Positions 18,469 through 27,603 of a stretch of 64,000 nucleotides of DNA are shown piece after piece. Location of the stretch: contig JAHXQP010000030.1 in NCBI GenBank assembly GCA_019391515.1, forward strand, positions 1 to 64,000. The letters are read 5' to 3'. A program made the translations under genes and the position numbers. Source of the stretch: Clostridiaceae bacterium (GTDB lineage: Bacteria > Bacillota > Clostridia > Tissierellales > Sporanaerobacteraceae). The notes beneath the pieces were generated by a model, which was not told where the DNA came from, did not search any database, and saw only the letters and a list, made by a program, of their open reading frames with translations. Each line of letters starts with the position of its first letter. Positions within the stretch are counted from its first letter, which is position 1.

Positions 18469-19026
18469 TTAATTAAATTTATTCATGGCTTTATCTATAT
18501 CTTCTTTTATAATTGTTTCGATTGACTCGCAAGCTACTTCAATTGATTCTTTGATAATTTTCTCTTCTTTATTTTGAAATCTACTTAGTACAAAATCTGC
18601 TAAGTCCCATTCTGAAGGCGGACTACCTATTCCAATCTTTATTCTAGGAAAATCATCTCTTTGAAGATGATATATAATTGATTTTAATCCATTATGAGTT
18701 CCTGCACTTCCCTTTCTTTTAATCCTCACAGTACCAAAATCTATATCTATATCATCAACTACCACTAATATATTTTCTATAGGTATCTTATAATATTTAC
18801 ATAATTCTAATACAGAAATCCCACTATTGTTCATATAGGTTTGAGGCTTCAATAACAAAACACTTTCATTCCCTATCCGCCCCTTACCATAAACACTTTT
18901 AAACTTAATCTTGTTTATATCTATACCATTTCTATCTGCCAATAGATCCACTGTATTAAATCCTATATTATGTCTAGTGTTTTCATACTCTCTTCCTGGA
19001 TTTCCTAGACCTATTACTGCGTACAA
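18469..19026 (-). CDS. pth: Peptidyl-tRNA hydrolase
   Basis: Cleaves peptidyl-tRNA released prematurely from ribosomes (SpoVC in B. subtilis). The 185-residue protein has the family N-terminus AVIGLGNPGREYENTRHNIGF, with catalytic His in TRHNIGF, plus the conserved LLKPQTYMNNSG and VVDDIDIDFG blocks and the substrate-binding GTHNGLKS-type motif. The start is TTG at 19024-19026, with SD AGGGAG about 9 nt upstream. It is 17 bp after prs and in the conserved glmU-prs-pth-mfd order. Confidence 0.95.
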   Translation of the reverse strand: MYAVIGLGNPGREYENTRHNIGFNTVDLLADRNGIDINKIKFKSVYGKGRIGNESVLLLKPQTYMNNSGISVLELCKYYKIPIENILVVVDDIDIDFGTVRIKRKGSAGTHNGLKSIIYHLQRDDFPRIKIGIGSPPSEWDLADFVLSRFQNKEEKIIKESIEVACESIETIIKEDIDKAMNKFN

Positions 19027-19043
19027 ATATATCAGCTCCCTAA

Positions 19044-19991
19044 TTAGTCAAACAACTTACTTACAGATTCATTTTTGTGTACTCTCATAATAGCTTCCGC
19101 AAAAATAGATGCAACACTAACTACTTCAATTTTGTCTATTTTCTTTTCTTCTGATAATGGAATTGTATCTGTTACTATAAACTTTTCTATTTCTGAATTT
19201 TCTATTCTCTCTACAGCTGGTCCCGAAAGAATTGGATGAGTTCCACAAGCATAAACATTTAATGCACCAAAATTCTTTAATACTTTTGCAGCTTTAGTTA
19301 TAGTTCCTGCTGTATCTATAATATCATCTACAATTATTACATCTTTTCCTTCAATATCCCCAATTACATTCATAACTTCTGAAACATTAGCTTTTGGCCT
19401 TCTCTTTTCTATAATTGCAATAGGTAAATCTAATAAATTAGCAAAATTTCTTGCCCTTGTAACTCCTCCTAAATCTGGAGAAACTACTACTGTTTCTCTT
19501 TTAACTATTTTTTTAAAATAATCAGCTAAAATAGGTACCCCAATTAAATGGTCTACAGGTATATTAAAATATCCTTGAATTTGGCCTGCATGTAAATCCA
19601 TAGTTAAAACTCTATCTGCACCTGCAGTAGTCAATAAATCGGCTACAAGTTTTGCTGTTATTGGCTCTCTTGCCTTAGTTTTCCTATCTTGTCTTGCATA
19701 TCCATAGTATGGTATTACCGCATTGATTCTACCTGCTGAAGCTCTCTTTAAACCGTCCATTAATATTAATGTTTCCATTAAATTTTCGTTTACTGGAGGA
19801 CATGTTGGCTGTATCAAGAAAACATCATTTCCTCTAACAGTTTCATTAATATTTGCTGATATCTCACCATCACTAAAAGTTCCAACTTCACAGTCACCTA
19901 ATTGGATCCCAAGTTCCTTACATATTTTTTCTGCCAACTCCTTGTTTGCATTTCCAGTAAATACTTTTATGCTACATTCATTTATATTCAT
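19044..19991 (-). CDS. prs: Ribose-phosphate pyrophosphokinase (PRPP synthetase)
   Basis: Makes PRPP from ribose 5-phosphate and ATP for purine, pyrimidine, histidine, tryptophan and NAD synthesis. The 315 residues show the class I signature, with [16 protein letters not shown] (ATP loop region), the [15 protein letters not shown] segment and the PRPP/ribose-5-P loop [20 protein letters not shown] precedes ATG. It lies 18 bp after glmU and just before pth. The nearby purR and hpt also use PRPP. Confidence 0.97.
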   Translation of the reverse strand: MNINECSIKVFTGNANKELAEKICKELGIQLGDCEVGTFSDGEISANINETVRGNDVFLIQPTCPPVNENLMETLILMDGLKRASAGRINAVIPYYGYARQDRKTKAREPITAKLVADLLTTAGADRVLTMDLHAGQIQGYFNIPVDHLIGVPILADYFKKIVKRETVVVSPDLGGVTRARNFANLLDLPIAIIEKRRPKANVSEVMNVIGDIEGKDVIIVDDIIDTAGTITKAAKVLKNFGALNVYACGTHPILSGPAVERIENSEIEKFIVTDTIPLSEEKKIDKIEVVSVASIFAEAIMRVHKNESVSKLFD

Positions 19992-20009
19992 GGTAAAAAC
20001 TCCTCCTAT

Positions 20010-21398
20010 TTATTTATTATCTTTTGTGAATTTTTTTTTAAAAACCCAATCTGCTTTGCAAACTTGTCTAGCTCTAGCAATAGCTAAATGGCCCCTATCT
20101 ACTTTATCCGTAATTGTAGAACCTGCCGCTATATAACCCCACTCTTTTACAACTACTGGGGCTACTAGGTTGGAATTACTTCCCACAAAAGCATTATCTT
20201 CTACAGTAGTTCTACTTTTAGTTTTCCCATTATAATTTACAAATACTACCCCGCAACCAATGTTTACATTTTTGCCAACATCAGCATCTCCTATGTAAGA
20301 AAGATGGCTGGCTTTTGAATTGTCGCCTATATTCGCATTTTTTACTTCAACAAAATCTCCAATCTTCACGTTTTTACCAATGTGGCTATTTGGTCTTAAA
20401 TAAGCATAAGGTCCTACTTTTGTTCCATCTTCAACAATGCTATCTAATATGGTGGAGATTTGTATTTCTACTTTATTGTTTATCTTTCCATTAACTACTC
20501 TAGTATTATGACCTATTATACAATCTTCTCCTATCACTGTATTACCTTCTAAAATTGCTCCAGGATATACTATAGTATCACTACCTATTTTAACCTGATT
20601 CTCTATGTAAGTAGATTCTGGGTCAATTAAAGTAACACCATTTTTCATATGTTTCTCATTGATTCTTTTTCTCATTAGTTTTTCAGCATAAGCTAATTGA
20701 ACTCTAGAATTAATACCAAATATTTCTGTGGAATCTTCTATCTTATATGCTCCTACTTTAAGTCCTTCATCTTTAAAAATTTTCACTGCATCTGTTATAT
20801 AGTATTCTCCTTGGGCATTTTTATTATCGATTCTATCTAAAGCAAGTTTTAAATATTTTCCTTTAAAACAATACATTCCAGAATTTATTTCTTTTATTCT
20901 CTTTTCTTCTTCAGTGGCATCTTTTTCTTCCACTATAGAATAAATATTGCCTTTTTCATCCCTAACTATTCTACCGTAACCCTTAGGATCTTCAAATTCT
21001 GCAGTTAAAACAGTACAAGCATTATCACTCGAATTATGATATTCTACAAGTTCATTTAGAGTATCTCCAGAAATCAAAGGTGTATCTCCATATAAAATTA
21101 TAACACAACTATTATCTTTAATATAGTTCCTAGCTTGCATAACTGCAAAACCCGTTCCATAAGGTACTCCTTCTCCTATAGGCTGCTTTTCAAAAGTAAT
21201 ATCTTCATCATTCATACTATCTATTACTTCTTCTCCTCCATGGCCTACTATTACTATATTGTTTTCCACTTTTGCACATCTACTTGCGTCAATAACATAA
21301 CTTAATAATGGTTTCCCACAAATATTGTGTAATACCTTTGGCTTATTTGATTTCATTCTAGTTCCTTCACCAGCAGCAAGTATAATTGAAATAGTCAT
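20010..21398 (-). CDS. glmU: Bifunctional UDP-GlcNAc pyrophosphorylase / GlcN-1-P acetyltransferase GlmU
   Basis: Makes UDP-GlcNAc for peptidoglycan and other wall polymers. Residues 1-230 are the uridyltransferase (ILAAGEGTRMKSNKPKVLH, then the GDTPLIS metal site). Residues about 250-462 are a left-handed beta-helix acetyltransferase (hexapeptide repeats such as IGDNSKASHLSYIGDADVG). The open frame extends upstream to 21482, but ATG at 21396-21398 starts the canonical MTISIILAAGEG and has AGAGGTG as SD. It is separated from spoVG by a terminator and leads glmU-prs-pth-mfd-prsA. Confidence 0.97.
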   Translation of the reverse strand: MTISIILAAGEGTRMKSNKPKVLHNICGKPLLSYVIDASRCAKVENNIVIVGHGGEEVIDSMNDEDITFEKQPIGEGVPYGTGFAVMQARNYIKDNSCVIILYGDTPLISGDTLNELVEYHNSSDNACTVLTAEFEDPKGYGRIVRDEKGNIYSIVEEKDATEEEKRIKEINSGMYCFKGKYLKLALDRIDNKNAQGEYYITDAVKIFKDEGLKVGAYKIEDSTEIFGINSRVQLAYAEKLMRKRINEKHMKNGVTLIDPESTYIENQVKIGSDTIVYPGAILEGNTVIGEDCIIGHNTRVVNGKINNKVEIQISTILDSIVEDGTKVGPYAYLRPNSHIGKNVKIGDFVEVKNANIGDNSKASHLSYIGDADVGKNVNIGCGVVFVNYNGKTKSRTTVEDNAFVGSNSNLVAPVVVKEWGYIAAGSTITDKVDRGHLAIARARQVCKADWVFKKKFTKDNK

Positions 21399-21512
21399 TA
21401 AAAACACCTCTATCTTTTGTATTTCTCCACCCAATAATATTTTATACAATTTCTGATATAAGTCCACACCTAATTTATCCATTTATATATAATATTTATT
21501 TAAAATAGTAAA

Positions 21513-21536
21513 AAAAGGACCAAATTTGGTCCTTTT
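21513..21536 (-). terminator. Terminator of spoVG
   Basis: Palindrome AAAAGGACCAAA / TTTGGTCCTTTT. On the minus strand the T-run extends to TTTTTTT. It lies just after the spoVG stop at 21539. Confidence 0.88.
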
Positions 21537-21538
21537 CT

Positions 21539-21802
21539 TCACTCATCACCTATATTTTTTTCATACTCCTTAAAAATTGCTTCCTGTATCTTGCTTCTAG
21601 TTTCTGAATTAATTGGATGGGCAATATCTTTAAAATCTCCATCTGCCATCTTTCTACTTGGCATAGCAATAAAAAATCCGTTTTGGCCTTCTATTATCTT
21701 TATGTCATGTACTACAAACTCGTTGTCAAAAGTAACAGAAACTATGGCTTTCATTTTACCTTCGTTGGTGATTTTTCTAATTCTTACATCTGTGACTTGC
21801 AT
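21539..21802 (-). CDS. spoVG: SpoVG family RNA/DNA-binding regulator
   Basis: A small (87-residue) conserved protein beginning [19 protein letters not shown], with the SpoVG core ([20 protein letters not shown]). It affects septation, cortex formation and, in several Firmicutes, post-transcriptional regulation. An in-frame ATG and other codons upstream (to 21844) overlap the GGTGGTG region; ATG at 21800-21802 is the conserved start. It lies between purR and glmU, as in Bacillus, and has its own terminator. Confidence 0.96.
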   Translation of the reverse strand: MQVTDVRIRKITNEGKMKAIVSVTFDNEFVVHDIKIIEGQNGFFIAMPSRKMADGDFKDIAHPINSETRSKIQEAIFKEYEKNIGDE

Positions 21803-21913
21803 CTTCAGCTCACCACCTTCCCAGAAGTCCCTTAAATAATACAATTATTAAATATTCTCTATATTCTCTAAACTTTGAAGAAATCCTTCTTTTATTGTAA
21901 ATCTTTTTTATTT

Positions 21914-22744
21914 TTATTTAAATTGTTCTAAGTATTCAAAATTTGACTTTAAATATATTTTACCATTTTGTTCATCAACCGCCTCTAGTTTTATAAGAGA
22001 AATATAATCATCTACTAGTTTTTTCTCTGGACTTTTAGTTGAAACAAATATTCCAACTCCAGCTACTTCGGCATTAAACTCATTCATCATATCATTTATT
22101 CCCTTTATTGTTCCTCCAGCTTTCATAAAATCATCTATTACTAAAACTTTTGAACCTTCCTTCATAACCTTTTTTGACAGAGACATAGTTTGAATAACCT
22201 TAGTAGAGCCAGACACATAATTTATATTTACAGTAGGCCCTTCAGTGATCTTTGTATTTTTCCTTATAACAATTAGAGGTACATTTAAAATATCTGCAGT
22301 CATAAGGGCTATAGGAATTCCCTTAGTTTCAACTGTTACTACATAATCTATACTTTTATGATTAAATTCATTGGCAAATATCTTACCTATATTCCTTATT
22401 ATATTAGGAGTATATAGAATATCCATCATATATATAAAGCCACCTGGAATAATCCTCTTTCCATTAGACAATGTTCTGCATAAATCTTCTAAAAGAATTT
22501 TAGTCTCTTCTTTTCTAGACTTTGGTAAAAACTTTACCCCACCATTGGCTCCTGGAATAGTTTCTATTTTTCCTATATCCAGTTTTTTGACAATTTCCTT
22601 CATTATGGATACATCACCACTGATGCTAGGCTTTTTAACATTAAACATTTCAGAAAAATAATTATATGTGAAAATTTCATTTGGTCTACTTGTAAGTGTA
22701 TACATTATAGCCCCTATTCTTTCATTTCTTTTTAATTGATCCAT
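21914..22744 (-). CDS. purR: Purine operon repressor PurR (Gram-positive type)
   Basis: A PRPP-responsive repressor of purine synthesis and transport genes, unrelated to the LacI-type PurR of E. coli. Residues 1-75 are a winged-helix domain (MDQLKRNERIGAIMYTLTSR). The rest is a phosphoribosyltransferase fold with the PRPP-binding motif VLVIDDFMKAGGTI. At 276 residues it is close to the B. subtilis protein. ATG at 22742-22744 follows GGGTGG; the upstream in-frame ATG at 22777 has no SD. It is divergent from murC. Confidence 0.95.
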   Translation of the reverse strand: MDQLKRNERIGAIMYTLTSRPNEIFTYNYFSEMFNVKKPSISGDVSIMKEIVKKLDIGKIETIPGANGGVKFLPKSRKEETKILLEDLCRTLSNGKRIIPGGFIYMMDILYTPNIIRNIGKIFANEFNHKSIDYVVTVETKGIPIALMTADILNVPLIVIRKNTKITEGPTVNINYVSGSTKVIQTMSLSKKVMKEGSKVLVIDDFMKAGGTIKGINDMMNEFNAEVAGVGIFVSTKSPEKKLVDDYISLIKLEAVDEQNGKIYLKSNFEYLEQFK

Positions 22745-22854
22745 TCTAACCACCCTAATTAAATATTTTTCTTTCATATATTAACTTATTTTATTCCTTT
22801 ATATAGTATAATTCAATATATTTATAACTTTTCCTTTTTATATTTCTACCTTTA

Positions 22855-22863
22855 TGATATAAT
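22855..22863 (+). promoter_or_regulatory. Extended -10 element, likely murC promoter
   Basis: TGATATAAT fits the extended -10 pattern TGnTATAAT, about 100 bp upstream of murC in the purR-murC divergent gap. No clear -35 hexamer precedes it. Confidence 0.4.
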
Positions 22864-22966
22864 TTATCAATGACAAAATAAAAATACTATAAAATGTGAT
22901 AATAATATTTTTTTTGGCAATAATGAATATAGAGATGATTATATATATTTTGGGAGGTAATTGTAT

Positions 22967-24340
22967 ATGGTTTCACACGTTCATCTTATAGGTATTGGCG
23001 GAATAAGTATGAGTGGATTAGCAGAAATACTTTTAAAAGAAGGATATACTGTCTCTGGCTCAGATATGAACTCATCTTTGATAATTGATAAATTAAAAAA
23101 ACAAGGTGCTAATATTTACACAAATCATAAAAAAGAAAATATACAAGGAGCAGATTTAGTAATATATACAGATGCTATATCTAATGATAATCCAGAACTA
23201 TTAGAAGCTAAGAAAAATGGTATAACAACTTTAGATAGGGGTACTTTCCTAGGAAAACTTATGAAGAATTATGATAAATCTATTGCTGTTTCTGGTACTC
23301 ATGGAAAAACTACTACTACTAGTATGTTAGCTACGATATTAAATAAATCTTCTTTAGAACCTACTATACTTTTAGGTGGAGAATTAGATGAAATAGGTGG
23401 TAATGTAAAAATAGGTAGCAAAAATTTAGTTTTAACCGAAGCTTGTGAATACAAAGGAAATATACTCAAATATCAACCTACTATGGCCATAATCCTTAAT
23501 ATGGAAGAAGATCATTTAGATTATTTTAAAAATATAGATCATATAGTAGATACATTTAAGGAATATGCAAACAATTTAGATGAAGATGGACACTTGATTA
23601 TAAATATAGATGATGAAAATGCTAATAAAGTCATAAAAGATAGCAGATGTAATATCGTTACATTTGGTATAAATAATAAAGCTGATTATACTGCAGAAAA
23701 TATTTCATTTACAAATGAAGGATATCCAAAGTTCGTGCTTAATATAAAAGATAAAGGTACATTTCCTATTACCCTAAATGTTATGGGAATACATAATGTA
23801 TACAACTCCCTAGCTAGTATTGCTGCAGCCCATACTTACAATGTACCAATAGAATCAATAATAAATTCAATGCAATACTATAAAGGTACCCATAGAAGAT
23901 TAGAAACAAAAGGATATATAAATGGTATAAAAATAATGGATGATTATGCTCACCATCCAACAGAAATTAAAGCAGCTCTTAATGCCCTTAGAAAAAGCAC
24001 ATCACAAAAACTTTGGTGTGTATTTCAACCTCATACTTACTCAAGAACTAAACTTCTTTTAGATCAATTTTCCGAATCATTTTATGAAGCTGATAAAGTT
24101 ATAATAGCTGATATATATGCTTCTAGGGAAAAAGACACCGGCATTATTCATTCTACTAGTTTAGTTAACTCATTAAAAGAAAGAAATGTAGAAGCTATAT
24201 ATCTTAAATCTTTTGAAGAAATTAAGAACTATCTCTTTGATAATATGGAAGACGGAGATGTTTTAGTAACTATGGGAGCAGGTAATATTTATAAATTAGG
24301 AGAATTAATGCTGAAAGAAAGCAAAAAAGAAGCAATTTAA
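22967..24340 (+). CDS. murC: UDP-N-acetylmuramate--L-alanine ligase
   Basis: Adds L-alanine to UDP-MurNAc, the first amino acid of the peptidoglycan stem. The 457-residue protein has the N-terminal Rossmann motif HLIGIGGISMSGLAEILL, the Mur-ligase ATP loop SGTHGKTTTTSM (about 107-118), the DYAHHPTEI motif and the C-terminal domain. TTG at 22961 is also in frame, but ATG at 22967 is about 9 nt from the SD GGGAGG. It is one of the few plus-strand genes in the left half, divergent from purR and convergent with the LCP gene. Confidence 0.96.
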   Translation: MVSHVHLIGIGGISMSGLAEILLKEGYTVSGSDMNSSLIIDKLKKQGANIYTNHKKENIQGADLVIYTDAISNDNPELLEAKKNGITTLDRGTFLGKLMKNYDKSIAVSGTHGKTTTTSMLATILNKSSLEPTILLGGELDEIGGNVKIGSKNLVLTEACEYKGNILKYQPTMAIILNMEEDHLDYFKNIDHIVDTFKEYANNLDEDGHLIINIDDENANKVIKDSRCNIVTFGINNKADYTAENISFTNEGYPKFVLNIKDKGTFPITLNVMGIHNVYNSLASIAAAHTYNVPIESIINSMQYYKGTHRRLETKGYINGIKIMDDYAHHPTEIKAALNALRKSTSQKLWCVFQPHTYSRTKLLLDQFSESFYEADKVIIADIYASREKDTGIIHSTSLVNSLKERNVEAIYLKSFEEIKNYLFDNMEDGDVLVTMGAGNIYKLGELMLKESKKEAI

Positions 24341-24363
24341 AGTCCCTATTCCATAGGGACTTT
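24339..24363 (+). terminator. Terminator of murC
   Basis: AAAGTCCCTA / TAGGGACTTT with a 5-nt loop and seven Ts on the plus strand. It overlaps the end of the convergent LCP gene; on the minus side there are only three Ts. Confidence 0.85.
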
Positions 24364-25350
24364 TTTTAATACTCTATAAAGTTCTTCCATTATCTCCTTG
24401 GTCTTTAATTCATCTTGAATATAATATGATAGAGTTTTACCTTCAATAGTTCTATAACTTGCTATACCAGGCAATGTGGAAAATTTAAAATCTTTCTTGT
24501 CTATCTCTAATAATTCTTTTCCGTATTTCAAAGCTTTATTTAAACTAATATCTGTATTTACGTGTTCAAAACTGCTTTTAATAACTAAGGGTAATCTTGC
24601 TCCTAGAGATTTATTAAAAATGGAAAATAAAAACTCCTGCTGCGCTTTTATTCTGCCTAAATCTCCTTCATTATAACCAACTTTGTTATTATTTCCTTTT
24701 CTATATCTTAAGAATTGTACAGCTTTTTTACCATCTAAAACCTGTTTTCCTTTTGGTATATCTATATATAGTGGGGGTTTCGATGTAGGATCTTCATACT
24801 TCATATGAAAGGGCACATATACTTCTACACCTCCTATAGAATCTACTATATTCTCAACCCCTTTATAATCAACCATAACATAATAGTGAACAGGTACCTC
24901 TCCGAGCATATATTCAATAGTTTTTTTCAACCCTTCCATACCATGATCTCCATATACTGCATTAATTTTTCTTTGTTCTGCTTTTTCATATCCTTTTCTA
25001 TAAATATAAGTATCCCTAGGAATAGAAATAAGATCAATTTTTTTGTACTTCCTATCAAAAGAAGCAAATATAATAGTATCTGTTCTTATATCATCCATTC
25101 CTAATAATATAAAATTAATCCTATCACTTCTTTCTATACCTTCTTTTAAGGAATTTATAGGTTTTTCTGCCTCTTTTTCTTTTTTATCTTTCTCAGAAAA
25201 TTTTACATCTTTCTCTATGCTTTCATTTATATTATTGTATATGGAGTTTTTTTCTCCATTGTTAAACTTTAAAAAAGTATACGAACCTAATAAAAAAGCA
25301 ATAAAAAAACATATGAAAGCTAAACTAAAGTATTTTAAAAAGTTTTTCAT
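24346..25350 (-). CDS. LytR-CpsA-Psr (LCP) family wall-polymer ligase
   Basis: LCP enzymes move undecaprenyl-phosphate-linked polymers such as teichoic acids or capsule onto peptidoglycan outside the membrane. The 334-residue protein has a short cytoplasmic N-terminus, one membrane anchor (about 7-25), a charged linker and an LCP domain with NFILLGMDDIRTDTIIFAS, the arginine motif SIPRDTYIYRKG and QFLRYRKGNNNKVG. The ATG at 25348-25350 is preceded in frame by TAA. The strong SD (AGGAGG) is 18 nt away, which suggests coupling through a four-codon leader peptide at 25347-25361. Confidence 0.9.
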   Translation of the reverse strand: MKNFLKYFSLAFICFFIAFLLGSYTFLKFNNGEKNSIYNNINESIEKDVKFSEKDKKEKEAEKPINSLKEGIERSDRINFILLGMDDIRTDTIIFASFDRKYKKIDLISIPRDTYIYRKGYEKAEQRKINAVYGDHGMEGLKKTIEYMLGEVPVHYYVMVDYKGVENIVDSIGGVEVYVPFHMKYEDPTSKPPLYIDIPKGKQVLDGKKAVQFLRYRKGNNNKVGYNEGDLGRIKAQQEFLFSIFNKSLGARLPLVIKSSFEHVNTDISLNKALKYGKELLEIDKKDFKFSTLPGIASYRTIEGKTLSYYIQDELKTKEIMEELYRVLKKVPME

Positions 25351-25361
25351 TTAATATCCAA
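25347..25361 (-). other. Possible four-codon upstream ORF coupled to the LCP gene
   Basis: TTG GAT ATT AAA TGA begins 7 nt after AGGAGG, and its stop overlaps the LCP start as ATGA. This explains why the SD sits 18 nt from the LCP ATG. It is seen in sequence only and could be coincidental. Confidence 0.4.
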
Positions 25362-25503
25362 TTTTCTACCTCCTTTCAATCAATGTACAATCATATTTTA
25401 TACAATACTTAGTTTTTTACTCTCATTTTTAATTATAAAAAATTAAGTATTTAGTGATTTTTTGCCAAAAATAGTTAGTAAAATAATTTTTCACAAAAAA
25501 CTA

Positions 25504-25534
25504 AAATTCCCTGGTGAAATTCACCAGGGAATTT
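25504..25534 (-). terminator. Terminator of hbd
   Basis: Stem AAATTCCCTGGTGA / TCACCAGGGAATTT, followed on the minus strand by TAGTTTTTTG, 18 bp past the hbd stop. Confidence 0.88.
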
Positions 25535-25551
25535 ATTTAACTTTATAACAT

Positions 25552-26406
25552 TTATCTTGAGTAATCGTAGAATCCTTTACCAGTTTTTCTACCTAATTGT
25601 CCACCTCTAACCATCTTTCTTAATAATGGATGAGCCCTATATTTTGAATCACCAAATTCAGTATATAGTACATCCATAATAGCTAAACAAACATCTAAAC
25701 CAATTAAATCTCCTAAAGCTAAAGGTCCTATTGGATGATTTGCACCAAGTTGCATTGCTTGGTCAATATCTTCAGCTTTCGCTACTCCATCACCTAATAT
25801 TCCTACAGCTTCATTGACCATTGGAATAAGTATTCTATTTACAACAAATCCTGGAGCTTCTTCAACTTCAACAGGAGTTTTTCCTAGTTTTTCTGATAAT
25901 TCAAATACTGCATTTCTAGTTTCTTCACTAGTTGCAATTCCTTTAATAACTTCAATTAATTTCATAACTGGAACTGGATTAAAGAAATGCATTCCAATTA
26001 CTTTATCAGGTCTATTTGTAGCACTTGCAATTTCAGTTATTGATAAAGAAGAAGTGTTTGTTGCGAGTATTGCATCTTCTTTGCAAACTTCATCTAATTT
26101 AGCAAAAGTTTCTCTTTTAATATCCATGTCTTCGGCAATAGCTTCAATTACTAAATCACAATCACTTAAATCTTCATACTTTGTAGTGATTTGTATTTTG
26201 TCTAATAATTTGTTCTTATCATCTTCGGTAATTTTTTCTTTTTTAACTAATCTACTTAAGCCTTTATCAACATGTTTTGCACTTGCTCTTGAGTTATCTG
26301 GATCAATATTTCTAACCCACATAACAACGTCACAACCATTTTGAACTAAAACTTGAACAATTCCTGAAGCCATAGTACCTCTTCCAAGTATTCCAACCTT
26401 TTGCAT
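25552..26406 (-). CDS. hbd: 3-hydroxybutyryl-CoA dehydrogenase
   Basis: Oxidises or reduces 3-hydroxyacyl-CoA / acetoacetyl-CoA in clostridial C4 metabolism. The 284-residue protein has an N-terminal Rossmann domain, the catalytic blocks [20 protein letters not shown] and [13 protein letters not shown], and a C-terminal domain ending [13 protein letters not shown]. It is very close to Clostridium Hbd except in the dinucleotide motif: G8-R-G-T-M-A13 replaces GxGxxG, and V31-R32-N33 replaces the acidic residue after strand 2. This suggests NADP(H) rather than NAD(H); the preference is inferred. It is 28 bp after crt. Confidence 0.93.
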   Translation of the reverse strand: MQKVGILGRGTMASGIVQVLVQNGCDVVMWVRNIDPDNSRASAKHVDKGLSRLVKKEKITEDDKNKLLDKIQITTKYEDLSDCDLVIEAIAEDMDIKRETFAKLDEVCKEDAILATNTSSLSITEIASATNRPDKVIGMHFFNPVPVMKLIEVIKGIATSEETRNAVFELSEKLGKTPVEVEEAPGFVVNRILIPMVNEAVGILGDGVAKAEDIDQAMQLGANHPIGPLALGDLIGLDVCLAIMDVLYTEFGDSKYRAHPLLRKMVRGGQLGRKTGKGFYDYSR

Positions 26407-26434
26407 AAAAACACCTCCAAAAATTATCTTAAAA

Positions 26435-27214
26435 TTATCTTAATTTATAGTCAGGTTTGCGTTTTTCTAAAAACGCTCCCATGCCTTCTTTTTGATCATC
26501 TGTTGTAAAACAAAGTCCAAATAGATCTCTCTCAATTGCCATTCCTGTTTCGATATCTGTTTCAATTCCTCTATTTATAGCAGCTTTTGCAAATCTAACC
26601 GCTATTTGTCCTTTTGATAAAATAGTTTTCGCTAATTTCATCGCTTCTTCCATTAAATCATCTTGAGGAACTACTTTGTTTACAAGTCCTATTCTATAAG
26701 CTTCATTAGCATCTATCATACCTGCTGTAAAGATTAATTCCTTTGCTCTTCCCATTCCTACTAATCGAGCCAATCTTTGAGTTCCTGCAAATCCTGGAAT
26801 TATTCCAAGACCTGTCTCTGGTTGTCCAAATTTAGCTTTATCTGACGCTATTCTAATGTCACAGCACATTGACAATTCACAGCCTCCACCTAATGAGAAA
26901 CCGTTTACCGCAGCTATAACAGGTTTTTCCATTAACTCAATCTTTCTAAATACATTTAAACCATTTCTTGCAAATTCTCTTGCTTCTTTAGAGCCCATAT
27001 TCTTCATTTCTGCTATATCTGCACCTGCTACAAAGGCTCTTCCCTCACCTGTTAATATAACAATATGTACCTCTTCATCTTTGTCTATCATATCTACAGC
27101 TTTATCTAACTCTTTCAATACTTGAGTATTGAGGGCATTTAATGCTTCAGGTCTATTAATTGATAATATACCTATATTGCCTTCTTTTTTGAAAACTAAA
27201 TTTTCAAAATCCAT
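26435..27214 (-). CDS. crt: Enoyl-CoA hydratase (crotonase)
   Basis: Hydrates crotonyl-CoA to 3-hydroxybutyryl-CoA, or the reverse, and works with the adjacent hbd. The 259-residue protein has the crotonase oxyanion-hole regions [13 protein letters not shown] and [16 protein letters not shown], and the two catalytic glutamates expected near ELSMC and PETGLGI. An ATG at 27227-27229 is in frame but part of the SD (GAGGAGGG), so ATG at 27212-27214 is used. Unlike the usual crt-bcd-etfBA-hbd operon, no acyl-CoA dehydrogenase, ETF or thiolase gene is present here. Confidence 0.93.
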   Translation of the reverse strand: MDFENLVFKKEGNIGILSINRPEALNALNTQVLKELDKAVDMIDKDEEVHIVILTGEGRAFVAGADIAEMKNMGSKEAREFARNGLNVFRKIELMEKPVIAAVNGFSLGGGCELSMCCDIRIASDKAKFGQPETGLGIIPGFAGTQRLARLVGMGRAKELIFTAGMIDANEAYRIGLVNKVVPQDDLMEEAMKLAKTILSKGQIAVRFAKAAINRGIETDIETGMAIERDLFGLCFTTDDQKEGMGAFLEKRKPDYKLR

Positions 27215-27585
27215 TCTATCCCTCCTCATATTGCTATCTTTCTCTCTGTTTGTTTACATTTTATCAAAACTTTTAAAATAAATCAATAGTAAGTTTGACA
27301 ATCCATTAACAATCTTTGTTCTTTAACATAATTTTAATTGAAAATTCTTAATATTTCTTAGTTTATCTCCATTGTTCTCCATTTTTTTAAATTTATTTTC
27401 TTCAATTTATTAAGTTATTTTTTATTATGTTTATAACCTTAAGCTTTTCTATATAGTTTATCATCTAACGCTAAACCTCTACAATATAAGAAATCTGATT
27501 ATAGCTAATTAAATATTTACTTTTGTTAAAAGAATATCAAATTAAAGTCTTCATAAGAAATTTATAGAAATAATAGAATAGGTAA
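27215..27585. other. AT-rich intergenic region between dcd and crt
   Basis: 371 bases. Apart from the crt promoter near 27258-27286 and a hairpin at the dcd stop (27572-27603), I see no gene, RNA fold or repeat. A TTGTTAA near 27308-27314 (minus strand) resembles half of a Rex site but has no inverted partner. Confidence 0.5.
27258..27286 (-). promoter_or_regulatory. Promoter of crt-hbd
   Basis: TTGATT (27281-27286) and TAAAAT (27258-27263) with exactly 17 bp between, about 40 bp upstream of the crt start. Confidence 0.6.
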
Positions 27586-27603
27586 TTAATTACCCACTCT
27601 ATT
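27572..27603 (-). terminator. Possible dcd terminator overlapping the stop codon
   Basis: Hairpin around GGTAATTAATTACC that pairs fully in minus-strand RNA with two G-U pairs. The following sequence is only weakly T-rich (ATTTCTATAAATTTC). Confidence 0.5.

Noticed and set aside
21399-21482. An N-terminal extension of GlmU
   Set aside because: The canonical start MTISIILAAGEG at 21398 has its own SD and the added residues have no family match.
25814-26344. A long plus-strand open frame over hbd
   Set aside because: It has no SD or recognisable protein and lies antisense to a well-conserved enzyme; it is a codon-bias shadow.
27215-27585. A Rex repressor site upstream of crt
   Set aside because: One TTGTTAA half-site is present but the expected inverted TTAACAA partner is not, and it lies upstream of the promoter.
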